Shown one piece after another: positions 44,801 to 58,200 of a stretch of DNA of 64,000 nucleotides (its first letter is position 1; each line of letters starts with the position of its first letter). The DNA is from Rhinopithecus roxellana (lineage: Eukaryota; Chordata; Mammalia; Primates; Cercopithecidae): contig NC_044559.1 in NCBI RefSeq assembly GCF_007565055.1, forward strand, positions 40,852,546-40,916,545, read 5' to 3'. Below the pieces are notes generated by a model. The model was not told where the DNA came from and searched no databases. It saw only the letters and a program-made list of their open reading frames with translations. A program made the position numbers and the translations under genes.

Positions 44801-47800
44801 CAACTGACCAGAAGAAGAAATCTTTAATCAATACTGTCCTAATTATGTTGGATGACATTTTAAAATAAGACATTTATGAAATGGGTTTTTTTTTTGTTTG
44901 TTTCATTTGTGACTTAGATTTTAGCTTGAGGAAGCAAATTTTTTTTTTCTAAGTCAGAGAATAAAGTAGACCTATGTGTTTCATAATAAAGTGATCAGAG
45001 TTGGTTTTATTTTATTAAAGCCTTAATACAATTGGGAGTTGAGAATCATAATCATAAACATTTGTTAAATACTTCCTATATGGCAGGCACTGTGCTGAAC
45101 ACTTTATGTGTATTATCCATTTAATCTTCACATTTTCATGAAGTAGTTGTTACTGTTTCACGGAGAAGGACAGCGATGGTGAGGGTGACTCCCCTCAGTG
45201 AGTTAATAAATGGTGGCTTGGATTTGTACCCAGGCAGCCTGGCTCTTAGGCTGCATTCACCAGAAAGAAAAGGAAAGACCTCCTCTGTCCCTTCCTTCCG
45301 TGGTGTTCTTCAATAAGCAGAAAATATAGTTGAATAATGGAAGGTTTCTGCTTCTAATAAACTGAGAAATATGTGCCGACTACTGTTTGGGTTTAAGAAA
45401 GTAGCAATGCTGTACAGAATAGAAACAATATGATGTTCATTTTGTTTTCAGACCCCAGATGTGAACTTTTGGATTATCCCCATGATCCAAGGTTTTGTAC
45501 AGATTGAAGAACTTGTGGTTAATTATACCGAATCATCTGATGATGAGAAAAGCAGCCCGGAGACCCCCCCTCAGGAGTCCACCTGTGTAGATGATATTCA
45601 CCCACGATTTCTAGTGGCTCTCATTTCACGCCGAAGTAGGCACAGAGCAGGTGAGTGGAGGGCTCTAATAGCATGCAAATCAAATCCAGGCGAGAATGGA
45701 AAAGCTGCAGATGTGTTGAAATGCTAATGACAATAATGGATTTGGAAACAGTTGGCTTCAAAGTGCTTGGGGACTCTAAATACTGTGATATAATTGGAGA
45801 CAAATTTTTGAAGAGGGGTGAATAAGAGTCAGCAAGATGAAAAGGAGGTACATATATAGAGAGAAGAGAGAAAGTCACTTGAGATGTGCTTCAGAATACT
45901 GGCACTCCACTGACAGCCTGTACCACCGTGATAAATCCTTCCTGTGTGCTAGTGCCTTTGGGAAAACCTTTCTCTTTCAGTTCAGAAGAACTGAGCTTCA
46001 ACTTGTTAAAAACAATGATGCATACAGTTAAGATTTGGGGTAAGTTGATACTGTTCTTCTTGGCAGTTGCACACTGAATCCCCAAGACTATCCGGGAAGA
46101 TATACATTTGATTAGGAAGCATAATCTAGTCAGACTAAATAAATTTTTAAAAAGTTGCCGTTTTCTGTTTTAATTTTCTTTCAGGAATGCGCTATAAACG
46201 AAGAGGAGTGGATAAAAATGGAAATGTTGCAAATTATGTGGAGACTGAGCAGTTAATTCATGTTCATAATCATACCCTGTCATTTGTTCAAACACGAGGC
46301 TCTGTGCCTGTCTTTTGGAGCCAGGTTGGGTATCGATATAATCCAAGACCGCGGCTGGACAAAAGTAAGCAGGTCAATTATGTTGTTTGCAAATGATGAT
46401 TTCAGAGAGAATAGTTTTTAAGAAATTAGATACCTGTTAGGTTTGGATTTGCTTTGCCAGATACTTCATTCAAAACAATAACTTGTATTTGAAAAATGTA
46501 ATAGAAAGTGGTGTAATAATCATAGGAATAAAAATAGTTGACTAAGTCATTTAACAGTACAAAATTTCTCTAACAGTAGAGCAAAACAGCTTTCTTCAGA
46601 GATTTTAAATTGCTATTGCTTTGAAGAGTACTGTATTGAATGTTTAACTTTGGAAAGGAGCAATTCTAGCCAATATTTGTAGAAGCAGGAAATAGCTTAA
46701 GATGGAATCTACCAAAAATCAGTAAGATGCCTTTACTCCAATATTTTTCTCTGAAAGTTTTTTTTTTTAATTTTTAAAATTTTTAAAATTTAAATCTTGA
46801 GTATTTTGTTTCTTCCAGTGTCTTGTCTTTAGTATTGGAATAGCTAAGTCATTTAAATCTAATTATTGAATGAGGCTGATTTTTAAACAATTGTTAAAGT
46901 ATATTTCTCTCTCAAAACTTAGTTGGTATTCATGAGAATTCAGTATAGCTTTGGTTTTTAAAATATTGTTTTAGAGGCGTTTTTATTCTCTTTTAAACTA
47001 CGTGAAAGCGTTTCTGAGAAGTAGACTGGATATATAAGTAATCTCATAATGTCATAGTTTGCACTTTCAGATATATTTTAGTATAGTGTAATTGGAAAAA
47101 AATCAGATCTTTGACTTAGCATTCATTTTTAAATGATGGTTTTAGGCAATCTTAGTTCATTTGGGCTGTCAATAAATTATTTAAAAGTAAGAATAAAGAT
47201 GGAGTAGACACTAATATGTCTTAAACATGGGAAGGAAAAAAAGATTTTGTATCACTTCTTTGTAGGTGAAAAGGAAACTGTTGCCTATTTCTGTGCCCAT
47301 TTCGAAGAACAACTGAACATTTACAAAAAACAGGTGGGCTTTGATCTACAGTAGTAAAATGTTCCTTCATCTTTAGAAATAACTATCTTTTTCTTTAAAT
47401 TTCATAAAAATAACATTGTACTATTCAAAATTAAAGCATTTGTCATGATGTTAAACACATTTAAGCTAAGAGTTTTCTTAATATTCTTTAAGAATAATCA
47501 TTGAGTCAGCTACCTTTTTTTTTTTTTTTTTTTTTTAAAGAGATTCTGCCTTACTATGTTGCCCAGGCTGTACTCAAACTCCTGAGCTCAAGCAATCTTC
47601 TCTCCTCAGCCTTCCTAGCAGCTGGGACTACAGGCACGTGCCACTGTGCCCAGCTGAGTCCGCTCCTTTAGACTGTGTTTGGATAGCATGAAGAGATTAG
47701 ACTATCAATTAATTATAACAATCTAAGAAGCATCTAGACCAAGGAATGAAAGTCATGTCTCAGTACCACCTACAGTTCCACCTCCTAGAGATAACTTGTT

Positions 47801-49179
47801 ATGTATTTTTCAGTATCTTTTTTTCTCTGCTCACCTTCATATGCACTCCCATATAGGAATGCAAGTGTATAAACCAAAATCAGCTGAAAACTGGTAGGTG
47901 AGATACAAGTTCAATGATTTTGATACAAGACGAATATATAATAGTAATGCTATTATCCATTAGCAATGACCAGTGTGAATGAGTAATGCCGTGTAATGTG
48001 TAATGAATAGGTAAATGCGTTTTTTTCAGCAACAAAAATGAAATAGGAAGGAACAACCTAAAAGAACATACAAAAAGATAGCATGTGTATGGAGAAAAAA
48101 AAGAAAAAACTACTGAAGAACACAACAGAAAACCTGACTTAAGTGGAGAGAAAATACCATGTTCCTGGAAGGGAAATTTCAATATTAAATAGATTTCAGT
48201 TCTTCCTAAATTAATATATAAATTCTGGGCAATCACAAAGTCTCAGCAGGGAAATAGCAAACCCTCAGATTGAAAAAATTATGAGGTTTGATGATAAGAG
48301 TTAAAAGGGGTGAGTATTTAGGTTTTGAAATAACTGTCACACACTGGTTGAAGGAGCATAAATAAGTTGGTACAGCCATTTTGAAGGTATTAGCAATTAA
48401 ATTAGTAATTAAATTAATACTTACATTGCTTAGCCCAGTAATTTTAATTTTTGATATCTATCCTATATACCCTATACAAAAATCAGTTGAAATGGATTAT
48501 GAACCTAAATGTGAAAGGTTAAGCAATAAAGCTTTTAGAAGAAAAAACAGAACATCTTTTTGACCTGGTATCTTAAATAGGACTTTAAAAAGCACTAACT
48601 ATTATCTTCCCATGTTTTCAATGTATTATTATGTATCACATATTTTATTAGTTATTTAATAAGAGGTAGTGCCCATCTAGGAAATAGTTTTTATTTTTAA
48701 AAAAACACTCTAATGAAAAAATTGACAAATAGACTTTAAATTTGTTTTTATTACAACTTTACTAAATTATAAATATTAAAATACTACTGTAAATATTATT
48801 CAGATTGTATTAAAATTATATATGACTTTAGAAAACACCAAGTGAAAAATAAATGATAAATTTGACTTTATTAAAATAAAAAACTTCTGTTTGTTAAGGC
48901 ATAAGAGAGGCCGGGCGCAGTGGCTCTTGCCTGTTATCCCAGCACTTTGGGAGGCCGAGGCAGGTGGATCACGAGGTCAGGAGATCGAGTCATCCTGGCT
49001 AACACAGTGAAACCCCGTTTCTAACAAAAAATTAGCCGGGCGTGGTGGTGGGCGCCTGTAGTCCCAGCTACTCGGGAGGCTGAGGCAGGAGAATGGCTTG
49101 AACCCAGGAGGCAGAGCTTGTAATGAGCTGAGATCACGCCACTGCACTTCAGCCTGGGCGCCAGAGCAAGGCTCTGTCT

Positions 49180-49214
<35 letters not shown>

Positions 49215-52200
49215 GGGAATGGAAAGGCAGTTCACAAAGTGGTAGAAGATATTTAAGATTTTTCAGTATATGTATGACAAAGGTCTCACATCTAGAGTAT
49301 ATTTTAAAATGCCGGCCAGGTGCGGTGGCTCATGCCTGTAATCCCAGCACTTTGGGAGGCTGAGGTGGACAGATCATGAGGTCAGGAGTTTGAGACCACC
49401 CTGGCCAGCATGGTGAAACCCTGTCTCTACTAAAGTAAAAATAAAAATAAAATGAAATAAAATAAAATAAAATAATTAACCGGACATGGTGGCTTGTGCC
49501 TATAATCCCAGCTACTCGGGAGACTGAGGCAGGAGAATTGCTTGAACCTAGAAGGCAGATGTTGCAGTGAGCCGAGATTGCGCCACCGCACTCCAGCCTG
49601 GGCGACGAGTGAGACTCCGTCTCAAAAAAAAAAAAAAAGCCTATAAATTTATTCAAAAGGATGTACAACCCAAAAGAGAGCTGAACAAAAGAGGATATCC
49701 AGAAAGTCAACAGATGTATGCAAAAGGGCTCCGTTTTGTTAACTGTCAGGAAAATGCAAATTAAAGCCACTACTCAACACACCAGAATGGCTAACATAAA
49801 GTCAGGAAGCCTAGGCAACATGGAGAAATCCTTTCTCTACCAAAAATACAAAAATTAGCTGGGCACAGTGGGATGCACCTGTAGTCCCAGCTACTCAGGA
49901 GGCTGAAGTGGGAGAATCACTTGAGCCCAGGAGGTGGAGGTTGCAGTGAGCCAAAGTTATACTACTGTGCTCCAGCCTGGGTGACAGAGCAAGACTCTGT
50001 CTCCAAAAAAAAAAAAAAAAAAAAAAAAGAAGGTGGAGGGAATACCAAATTTTGACAAGGGCGTGGAGCAACTAGAACTGTAATAGAAAAAATTGTTAAA
50101 TCTGTCTGAGAGAAACATATTCAGTCAAGGAGGCATGAACACGGACACTCATTGCAGTGTAGAAACAACCTAACTGTTCATCAGGAGGACAGTGGGTGGG
50201 AAAATCAAGCATGGTGCATCTAAAGTATTGAATATAAATGGTGGAAAAGAATGAGGTAAATCTACGTGTACTAACATGGGAAGATCGATCTTAAAATCAC
50301 CTTGTGGAGTAAGAAGAGAAAACTTTAACAGCATATGGTATGTTAGCCATTTAAAAAATCCCACAAAACAAAATTAGGTCATTCACATACAGGCGGTTCT
50401 CTTCCATCTATTCTATCCACACACATATGACATGCATATTTGTACAGAAATGCATTTATGTGGGCTGAATGGGGACACACCCAACTGATAACAGAGGTTA
50501 CCTCCAGGGAGGGCCATGGGATTGGGGTTGTGGTCAGGAAGGATTTGACCTTATTTTACATTTGAATTTCTTTCAATGTGAATAAATTCATGAATTAGCA
50601 ATATGTATAATTATAAGTAGCTATAAAGAATAGAGGCTGTCTCTACAAAAAAATTAAAAATTAGCCAGGCCTGGTGGCATATGGCTGTAGTCCCAGCTAC
50701 ACAGAAGGCCAAAGTGGGAGGGTCACTTGAGCCCAGGAGGTGAAGGCTGCAGTGAGCCATGATTGTAACACTGCACTCCAGCCTGGGTGATGGAGTGAGA
50801 CTGTCTCCAAAATAAATAAGTAAATAAGTAAAATTAAAAAATAAAAATACAATAACGAATAAACCACATTTTAAATGTAACATGCAATTATAAAACAACA
50901 CAATATTAAGGTGTGTAAGCAGAGGAAATAACCGTTTCCCCCCCACATCCATGCTCCCTGTTGACTTTCACATCAATTTTCTAGGTGTGTGTATTGAACA
51001 GACACTTCCTGATTTCTAACAGTACCCCAACAGTGTTCATTTAGCCACCTTTTCCTGGGTAATTGCTTTCCAGGGCGATGGGCCCATGGTCGGTCTGACT
51101 CAGTCATGGTGGTCCCATTGCTCTCACCAGTGACTGGTTCAGGTGTGGACCTGTAAGTCCCCTGGGAGGCTTCTGGGAACAGGTTTCCTGCTCTAATAAG
51201 AGATACAGGAACCAGTAGTCCCCCTGTGGTTGCTGTGTCTGGGTTTCATGTGGAACTGCTACAGCTCTCTCAAGACTGTGAAGGAACCAGCCTCAGGATC
51301 AGCCAATATGCGGCGGAATAAAAAAGATGGGAAGAATGTCACAGTAAAGGGATGGAAAGAACCTGTGTCCTTAATGGTATTGGGAATCACTGTTAAGCCA
51401 TGTTGGAACTGTCCTACTTCCAGATTTGTTCTGAGGTATGAGTCAGTTGACTCAAATTTGTCATACGCAGCAAAAAAACCACCTTGACACACGCATATAC
51501 ATAATTAAAAACTCGAATCGAAACAAAACTATGCCATATATACTATTGTGCCGCTGTTTTCATTTAAGATCTCATGGCTGCTGTTTAGCCATATCTCTTT
51601 TGGTGGACCTTTAGGATATACTAGTTATTTTGCTGTTAATATTATAAAAATTCTCCAGAAAATATATCTTTTTAAAAAAACTCCATGGACTAGGAACAGA
51701 AAGCATTTTATATATTTTGGGAACTTGTATGTTTTATAGAATGAATTTATGGAAATGAAATTGCTGGATCAGACAATATGTATATTTAAACTTGATGCTC
51801 ACCACTCTTTTGCTTCTGAAAAGAGCACACCAGTTTTTTGTTTTGTTTTGTTTTGTTTTTTGTTTTAAAGCAGCAGTAGGAGCTAGTGCCCATTTCCTCA
51901 CATATTGACCAGTGCAGTCTGTGTTTAGTATTCACATTTGCCTAGGTATAGGTGAGAATTCATTTTCTGTTTTAAATTGCATTTCTTTGAGTATTAAAGT
52001 TGTCATCTCTTCATTGAGTATAGGCTCAGAAATTGTAATTTCATGTTTATTAGCTATTTGTATATTTTCTCATGTGGATTTCCTCTGTATCCTTTACCCA
52101 TTTTTTTCCTTATTGTATTTAGGAGTCTTTATGCATTATTGGTTTTTATGTTGCAGGTGTATTCTCCTAGGTAGCACTTTGCTTTCTTACCTTTGCTTAT

Positions 52201-55200
52201 ACTGTCATTTGGTACACAGGCTTAAAATTGTTTAATGTTATGCTTAGAAAGTCATGCCCCAACCTACATTTATAGAACATTATTCCAAGTTATCTTCTAG
52301 CTCTATTATAACTAGAAATACTATTTAGATTATTAATGCATCTAGAATTTATTTGTGTATAATTAATGAGGTAGGGAGCTAATGTAAGTTTCTCCTTACC
52401 CCACACATAGACATCTCAGTATCATTTACAGACTAGTTCATATTTGCCCCACAGTGGTATCGTGAGCATATCTTAGATTCTTCAGTGTTTACCTAGGTCT
52501 GCCTTTGGGCCGTCACTCCTGTTCTGTTGAATCACTTATCTATTTCTACATTAGTATGACAGTTTTAATTGCTACAGATTTAGAGTATGTTTTGCTCTCC
52601 AATGGGGCAAGTCCCTTTTTTATTATTAGTTTCCAAATTTTTTCCACGTATTTACTCTTCCAGATGAACTTTTGAGTTGTCAGGTTCATTAACAGATCCT
52701 GATGGAATTTTGATTGGGATGGTTCAGGGTATAGATTAATTGGTGGAGAGTTGAAATCCTTACAGTATTGAACCTTGATGCCTAGCACATGGTATATGTT
52801 TCTGTTTATTCAGGTTTTCTATCATATGCTTTATGTACTTCAGCAGCATTTTATCGTGTTCAGTACTTAGGCTTTCTCTATTTCTTTTTAAATCTAGATA
52901 TCTGAAATATTCGCTATTACAAAGGACCTTGGTTTCATTATTTCATTCTAATTGGTTATTGCAAATGTATAGAAAAGCTATTACTGTCATTGATGTCAGT
53001 TCTCATGGACTTACATGTAGGTAACAAATGAAAAAAATTGGAAAAAAATTGATGTTTGAGTGAATTAATTTCTAAGCATGGCTATAAAGTATTTCTAACA
53101 CATAATTCCAAATTGTTAAAAACCACATTATGATTCTAACATCTAATTAAACTTAGTTTTTTCTGTTTCTTTGCTCTTATAGGTTATTATTAACTTGGTA
53201 GACCAGGCAGGAAGAGAGAAGATTATTGGCGATGCTTATCTGAAGCAAGTGTTGCTTTTCAACAACTCACACCTCACTTACGTTTCCTTTGACTTTCATG
53301 AGCACTGGTAAGATGGCTTTCTGAGAATAGCGTTGATCAGTTGCAGTGTTTTCCAAACCGCATTAAATAGCATATCTTAAGTTTTAAAAAAAATTTATGA
53401 TTAAATTAAAGATTTTTTCTTTCTTTTGGCATGGATTTTAGCCGAGGAATGAAGTTTGAGAATGTTCAGACCCTAACAGATGCCATTTATGACATTATTC
53501 TTGATATGAAGTGGTGTTGGTAGGTATTTTACAAGTTCTTTTTACAAACTCTGGGATCTGTGAAATCATAGTGCCACTGAGCATTAAACTGATAACAGTA
53601 TGCAGAGATCTCATTTTTTTGTTGTTCGTTTTGCTTCCCAGTTCCTATTCTTTTCAAGAGAATGTTGTTGACCCTTAGGCAGGTGGTGTTAGCTTTGAAC
53701 AGGGAGAAGGTGTGAAATGGTCAGGCCAAATGAAGTGAAACACTCTGACTGTTCTTTAAGGAGATGAATTTATTCCTTCTCATGCCCCATGGTCTACATT
53801 TTCTCTTTCTCCTCTTACTGTTCCTAACACAGGAAGGAAGGCTTAGAGGTAGTTGGTCTCAGTTTTCAGGCATTTCAAAATTATCAGAGACGGAAAATGG
53901 TTCTGAATACAGGAAGTTTAAATTGGCTTAAAGGACAGAACAGAACATTCGATTAGATGTTAAGACTACACGGGTGGCCAGAGAAATGAGATGAGCAAGC
54001 CATGCTGCATGACTCCTCACTGGGTGGTAAAATAACTTCGTCTGTTTTGGAGAGTTTAGATGCATTTCTACTTTAAAGGAACAACGGTGTTTTAAAGTGC
54101 CTTCTGGTTTTTTACATGTAGGAAAACATAACTTGGGATGATGTCAGCTCTGCCTAGTAGTTGTAGGACTTGGGGCAAGTCACTTTGCACCCCAATTTTT
54201 TTTCCCTTAAGATGAGGATAATATCTTCCTTGCCATGTTACTGTGTAAATTAACAATGATGTCTATAAATGACTCAATAATGCATAGCATATAAAGATAT
54301 ACCAAGCAAATTACAGCCAATGCTGCTGTTTTATTGTTATACTTTAAAGACTTGTGTCTTTTGAAAACCCTATTATTTTATATTGTAAAATAATTCTGTA
54401 TTATTTTTAAAAAGGGTTGATGAAGCTGGGGTAATATGTAAGCAGGAAGGGATTTTTCGTGTTAATTGTATGGACTGCCTGGATCGCACCAACGTGGTCC
54501 AAGCTGCCATCGCGAGAGTGGTCATGGAACAGCAGGTAATTTGGAGTCTGTTGGATTGCATATACTCATTTTGAAATGCTTTTTTTCCATGAGTAAGTAA
54601 ATAGCTAAATATTTTTCAAATGTCAAATATTCTATAGAACGCTTACAGCATCCAAACACCCTTGTTGCATTAAAACCTGGAAAGCGGCCGGGCACGGTGG
54701 CTCAAGCCTGTAATCCCAGCACTTTGGGAGGCCGAGACGGGCGGATCACGAGGTCAGGAGATTGAGACCATCCTGGCTAACACGGTGAAACCCCGTCTCT
54801 ACTAAAAAATACAAAAAACTAGCTGGGCGAGGTGGCGGGCGCCTGTAGTCCCAGCTACTCGGGAGGCTGAGGCAGGAGAATGGCGTAAACCCGGGAGGCG
54901 GAGCTTGCAGTGAGCTGAGATCCGGCCACTGCACTCCAGCCTGGGCAACAGAGCGAGACTCCGTCTCAAAAAAAAAAAAAAAAAAAAAAAAAACCTGGAA
55001 AGCACAACCTGCACTAGAAATAAGTTAAATAAAGTGAGATTTTCTTAATCACTCGTTTCAAAAATGTGACAACCAACATTTTAAAGTCCGTTGGGTGGCA
55101 CTGTGTGGTCATTTACCTTTTCCTTCTCACCTCCAAGCCCACCCTTCTGTGTTTGGGGCTGGGAGTCTTGATACTGCATTTCTTTTTCTTTTCTTTTTTG

Positions 55201-58200
55201 AGATGGAGTCTTGCTGTGTTGCCCAGGCTATTGGGGAGGGAGCTGCTGATGGGAGGAACACAGGTGAAGGAACCTGTGTCTTTTTCCTCCTCCTGTGTCA
55301 TGGGCTTCCTTGAGTGCCTCGTATTGGCAGATCCAGCAGGCCAAGCAGAAATGTGGTGTGTAGGCTGGGCGCAGTGGCCCATGCCTATAATCCGAGCACT
55401 TTGGGAGGCTGAGGCAGGTGGATCACCTGAGATCAGGAGTTTGAGACCAGCCTGGCCAAAATGACAAAACCCCCTGTCTACTAAAACCCCTTCCCTACTA
55501 GCCGGGCATGGTGGCAGGCATCTGTAATCCCAGCTACTCGGGAGGCTGAGGCATGAAAATCACTTGAATCCAGGAGGCGGAGGTTGTAGTGAGCCCAGAT
55601 CGTGCCGCTGCACTCCAGCTTGGGGGAGAGAGTAAGACTCTATCTTTAAAATAAAAATTAATAAAATAAAATACATAAAATAACCTTATGACTGTACTTT
55701 GAGGACATGAATCTGTTTATCTTACGTAGTGTTTAAGCCAGGTTTGAGTTCAAGCCCTGACTCTGCCACATACAAGGTTTTGACTCCGTACAAAGAACTT
55801 AACCTCTCCAAACCTCAGTCTCATCATTTGTAAAATGTAGGTGATAACAGTAGTGATTACATAGTGTTGTTAGGACTAGTGAATGTGAAAAAACAGTGTA
55901 AAAAAACTCTTAGAACCCTATCCTTGGCACAGAGTTAACACTTACCAGGCACTTAACTATTCTGCCACTATTAGTATTGTTTCTGTGTGCTTTTTTGATA
56001 TTCAGTTTCACTTCATAGGCAAATTTAAAACAAAGACAAAATATAATAGTATGATTCTGCACATTAAAAATTGTACCAAAACAGTATAAATATTTCATTA
56101 TATGTATTCACCTTGTAGCAATGTATAAAGCCATCCTTCAAGCCCCACTTCATTAACAACGAGTCTGGAAAGACTGTTTCTTGTATCTAAGGGTCCTGAA
56201 TTGTATGTGAATATGTTTCCTTTTTTTGCAGTACACATTTTTTGCTATGGTTTTCTGGCCCATATACAGTTAATCCACCAATGTGTTCATTTTAGCTGAA
56301 AAAATTAGGTGTGATGCCCCCGGAACAGCCATTACCTGTGAAATGTAATCGCATCTACCAGATAATGTGGGCCAATAATGGTGACTCCATTAGCAGACAG
56401 TATGCTGGGACAGCTGCTCTGAAGGTAAATACTTGCAGCAAGCATCTGTGGGTCATTATTTAGGACACAGATTAGACTGTGGTTTAAAACCAGAGAAAGG
56501 TATGTGGGCTCCAGGTTGGGGGTGTGTGTAGTTGACTCTTTTCTGAAATGTTTGGCTAAGGCAGGGCCAGGTAATGTGACTCAAGCAGGCCACGCATTAC
56601 ATCAGAGGGAGAGGGGGGTGTGTGGACCTGAGGAGGAGTGTGTGCTCTCTCTGGAGGGGCCTGTGTTGCCAGACCCTCCAGTTTTTCAAGGGATTCTGGA
56701 AATCCAGAATTTTATATGAAATGGTTGGTTTTCAAAACTGACAGAACAGAGCATGTCTGCTGGCAGGTTTTGGCCACCAGTGTCATACTTCATCTTTGAG
56801 TTTGAATCCCAACCCTGCCTCTTAACTAGCTGTGACCTTGGGCAAGTCACTTAATCACTCTGATTTGTCACACAGGAATTATACTAGACGTATTTCAAAA
56901 AACTTCTATGGGATCATATGAGTCAGTGCATGTAAGGGCTTAGAATATTCTCTGACACATGTAAATGCAGAAGAAACATTTTAGTTACTGTTAAAAGTAA
57001 AGTCTTTTGAAGATCCTATAGAGCTAGTCCTCATAGAATATTAAGTTAAATATAAAATACATTCTCTAGTAAATAAATTCCTCCATCTGAGGGCGTTGTC
57101 CTCTGTGGCAGTAGGAAGTATTAGAATTTGTTTAAATTAGGTTTATGTTAATCATTCTTCAAGGTTCTAGTTCATCTCAAGGTACTTCTTATACAGATTG
57201 TACCATCAAGGACTTAACAGGCATCAGTCCTTTTTTTGCATTGAGTGATAAATATCAAAAGCTTTTTATTAATTACAGAAGGTAAACTTTAGAAGTCTTG
57301 GTATAGGCCAGGTACAGTGGCTCACCCCTGTAATCCCAGCACTTTAGGAGGCCGAGGCAGGTGGATCACCTGAGGTCAGGAGTTCAAGACCAGCCTGGCC
57401 AACAAGGTGAAACCCCATCTCTACAAAAATATAAAAATTAGCTGGGCATGGTGGCGTGAGCCTGTAATCCCAGCAACTCAGATGGCTGAGGAGTGAGAAT
57501 CACTTGAACCCGGGAGGCCTAGGTTGCAGTGAGCCGAGGTTGTACCATTGCACTCCAGCCTGGGTGACAGAGCAAGACTCTGTCTTAAAAAAAAAAAAAA
57601 AAAAAAGGCCTGGTATAAGTTAGTGCTTACAGCGAAATACTTCTCTTTTTTTCCCCTTGATTTTAAACTTCTTCGAGATGAGTATTCATACCTTTTTTCT
57701 GTAATAGAGACTTGTTGCTCTACTAATATTCCCTGTGACTGGCCTAATTGGCAGCATGTTCTTCCTAAATTGTCAGTTTTAGGACTGAGATTTCTGAGAT
57801 TGCCTTGGAGAGAAATAGAGGGGTTGGGATGGGGAAAAATAAACTACACCTGCCTTGCTTTAAGTTTAAGTCACCACTTCTCTAGGGACTTGCTCTGACA
57901 TCTTTGTTGTGAAAAGTGCAAGGGAAACAAAACAGTTTAAGTTGTCACTGGGTTCTGCAGGTGCTGGTGATGTGCAGCAAGGTATGGAAACCCCTGCTTT
58001 TCCTCCCTGTGTAGAGCTCCTCACCTACACACCCAGGCTAAAAGCCCATTGTGATAAACTCCAGCGAGCTATCCACATTTTCCCACATCAGAAACTTGGT
58101 TTTTGAATATTACACCAGCTTGAGATGTAAATAGTTTTTATTGTTTTGGTGTTTGTCATATAATTTGTTTTGACCTGTAAATTCTAGAAATTCTACAAAT

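Larger units (their letters stand above)
48000..50600 (+). mobile_element. Ancient L1 (sense) fragments with three Alus
   Basis: Sense L1 ORF2-region phrases: TACCATGTTCCTGGAAGGGA, GGAAAATGCAAATTAAAGCC, TTTTGACAAGGGCGTGGAGC and CATTGCAGTGTAGAAACAAC. Decayed, with no long frame. Confidence 0.75.
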
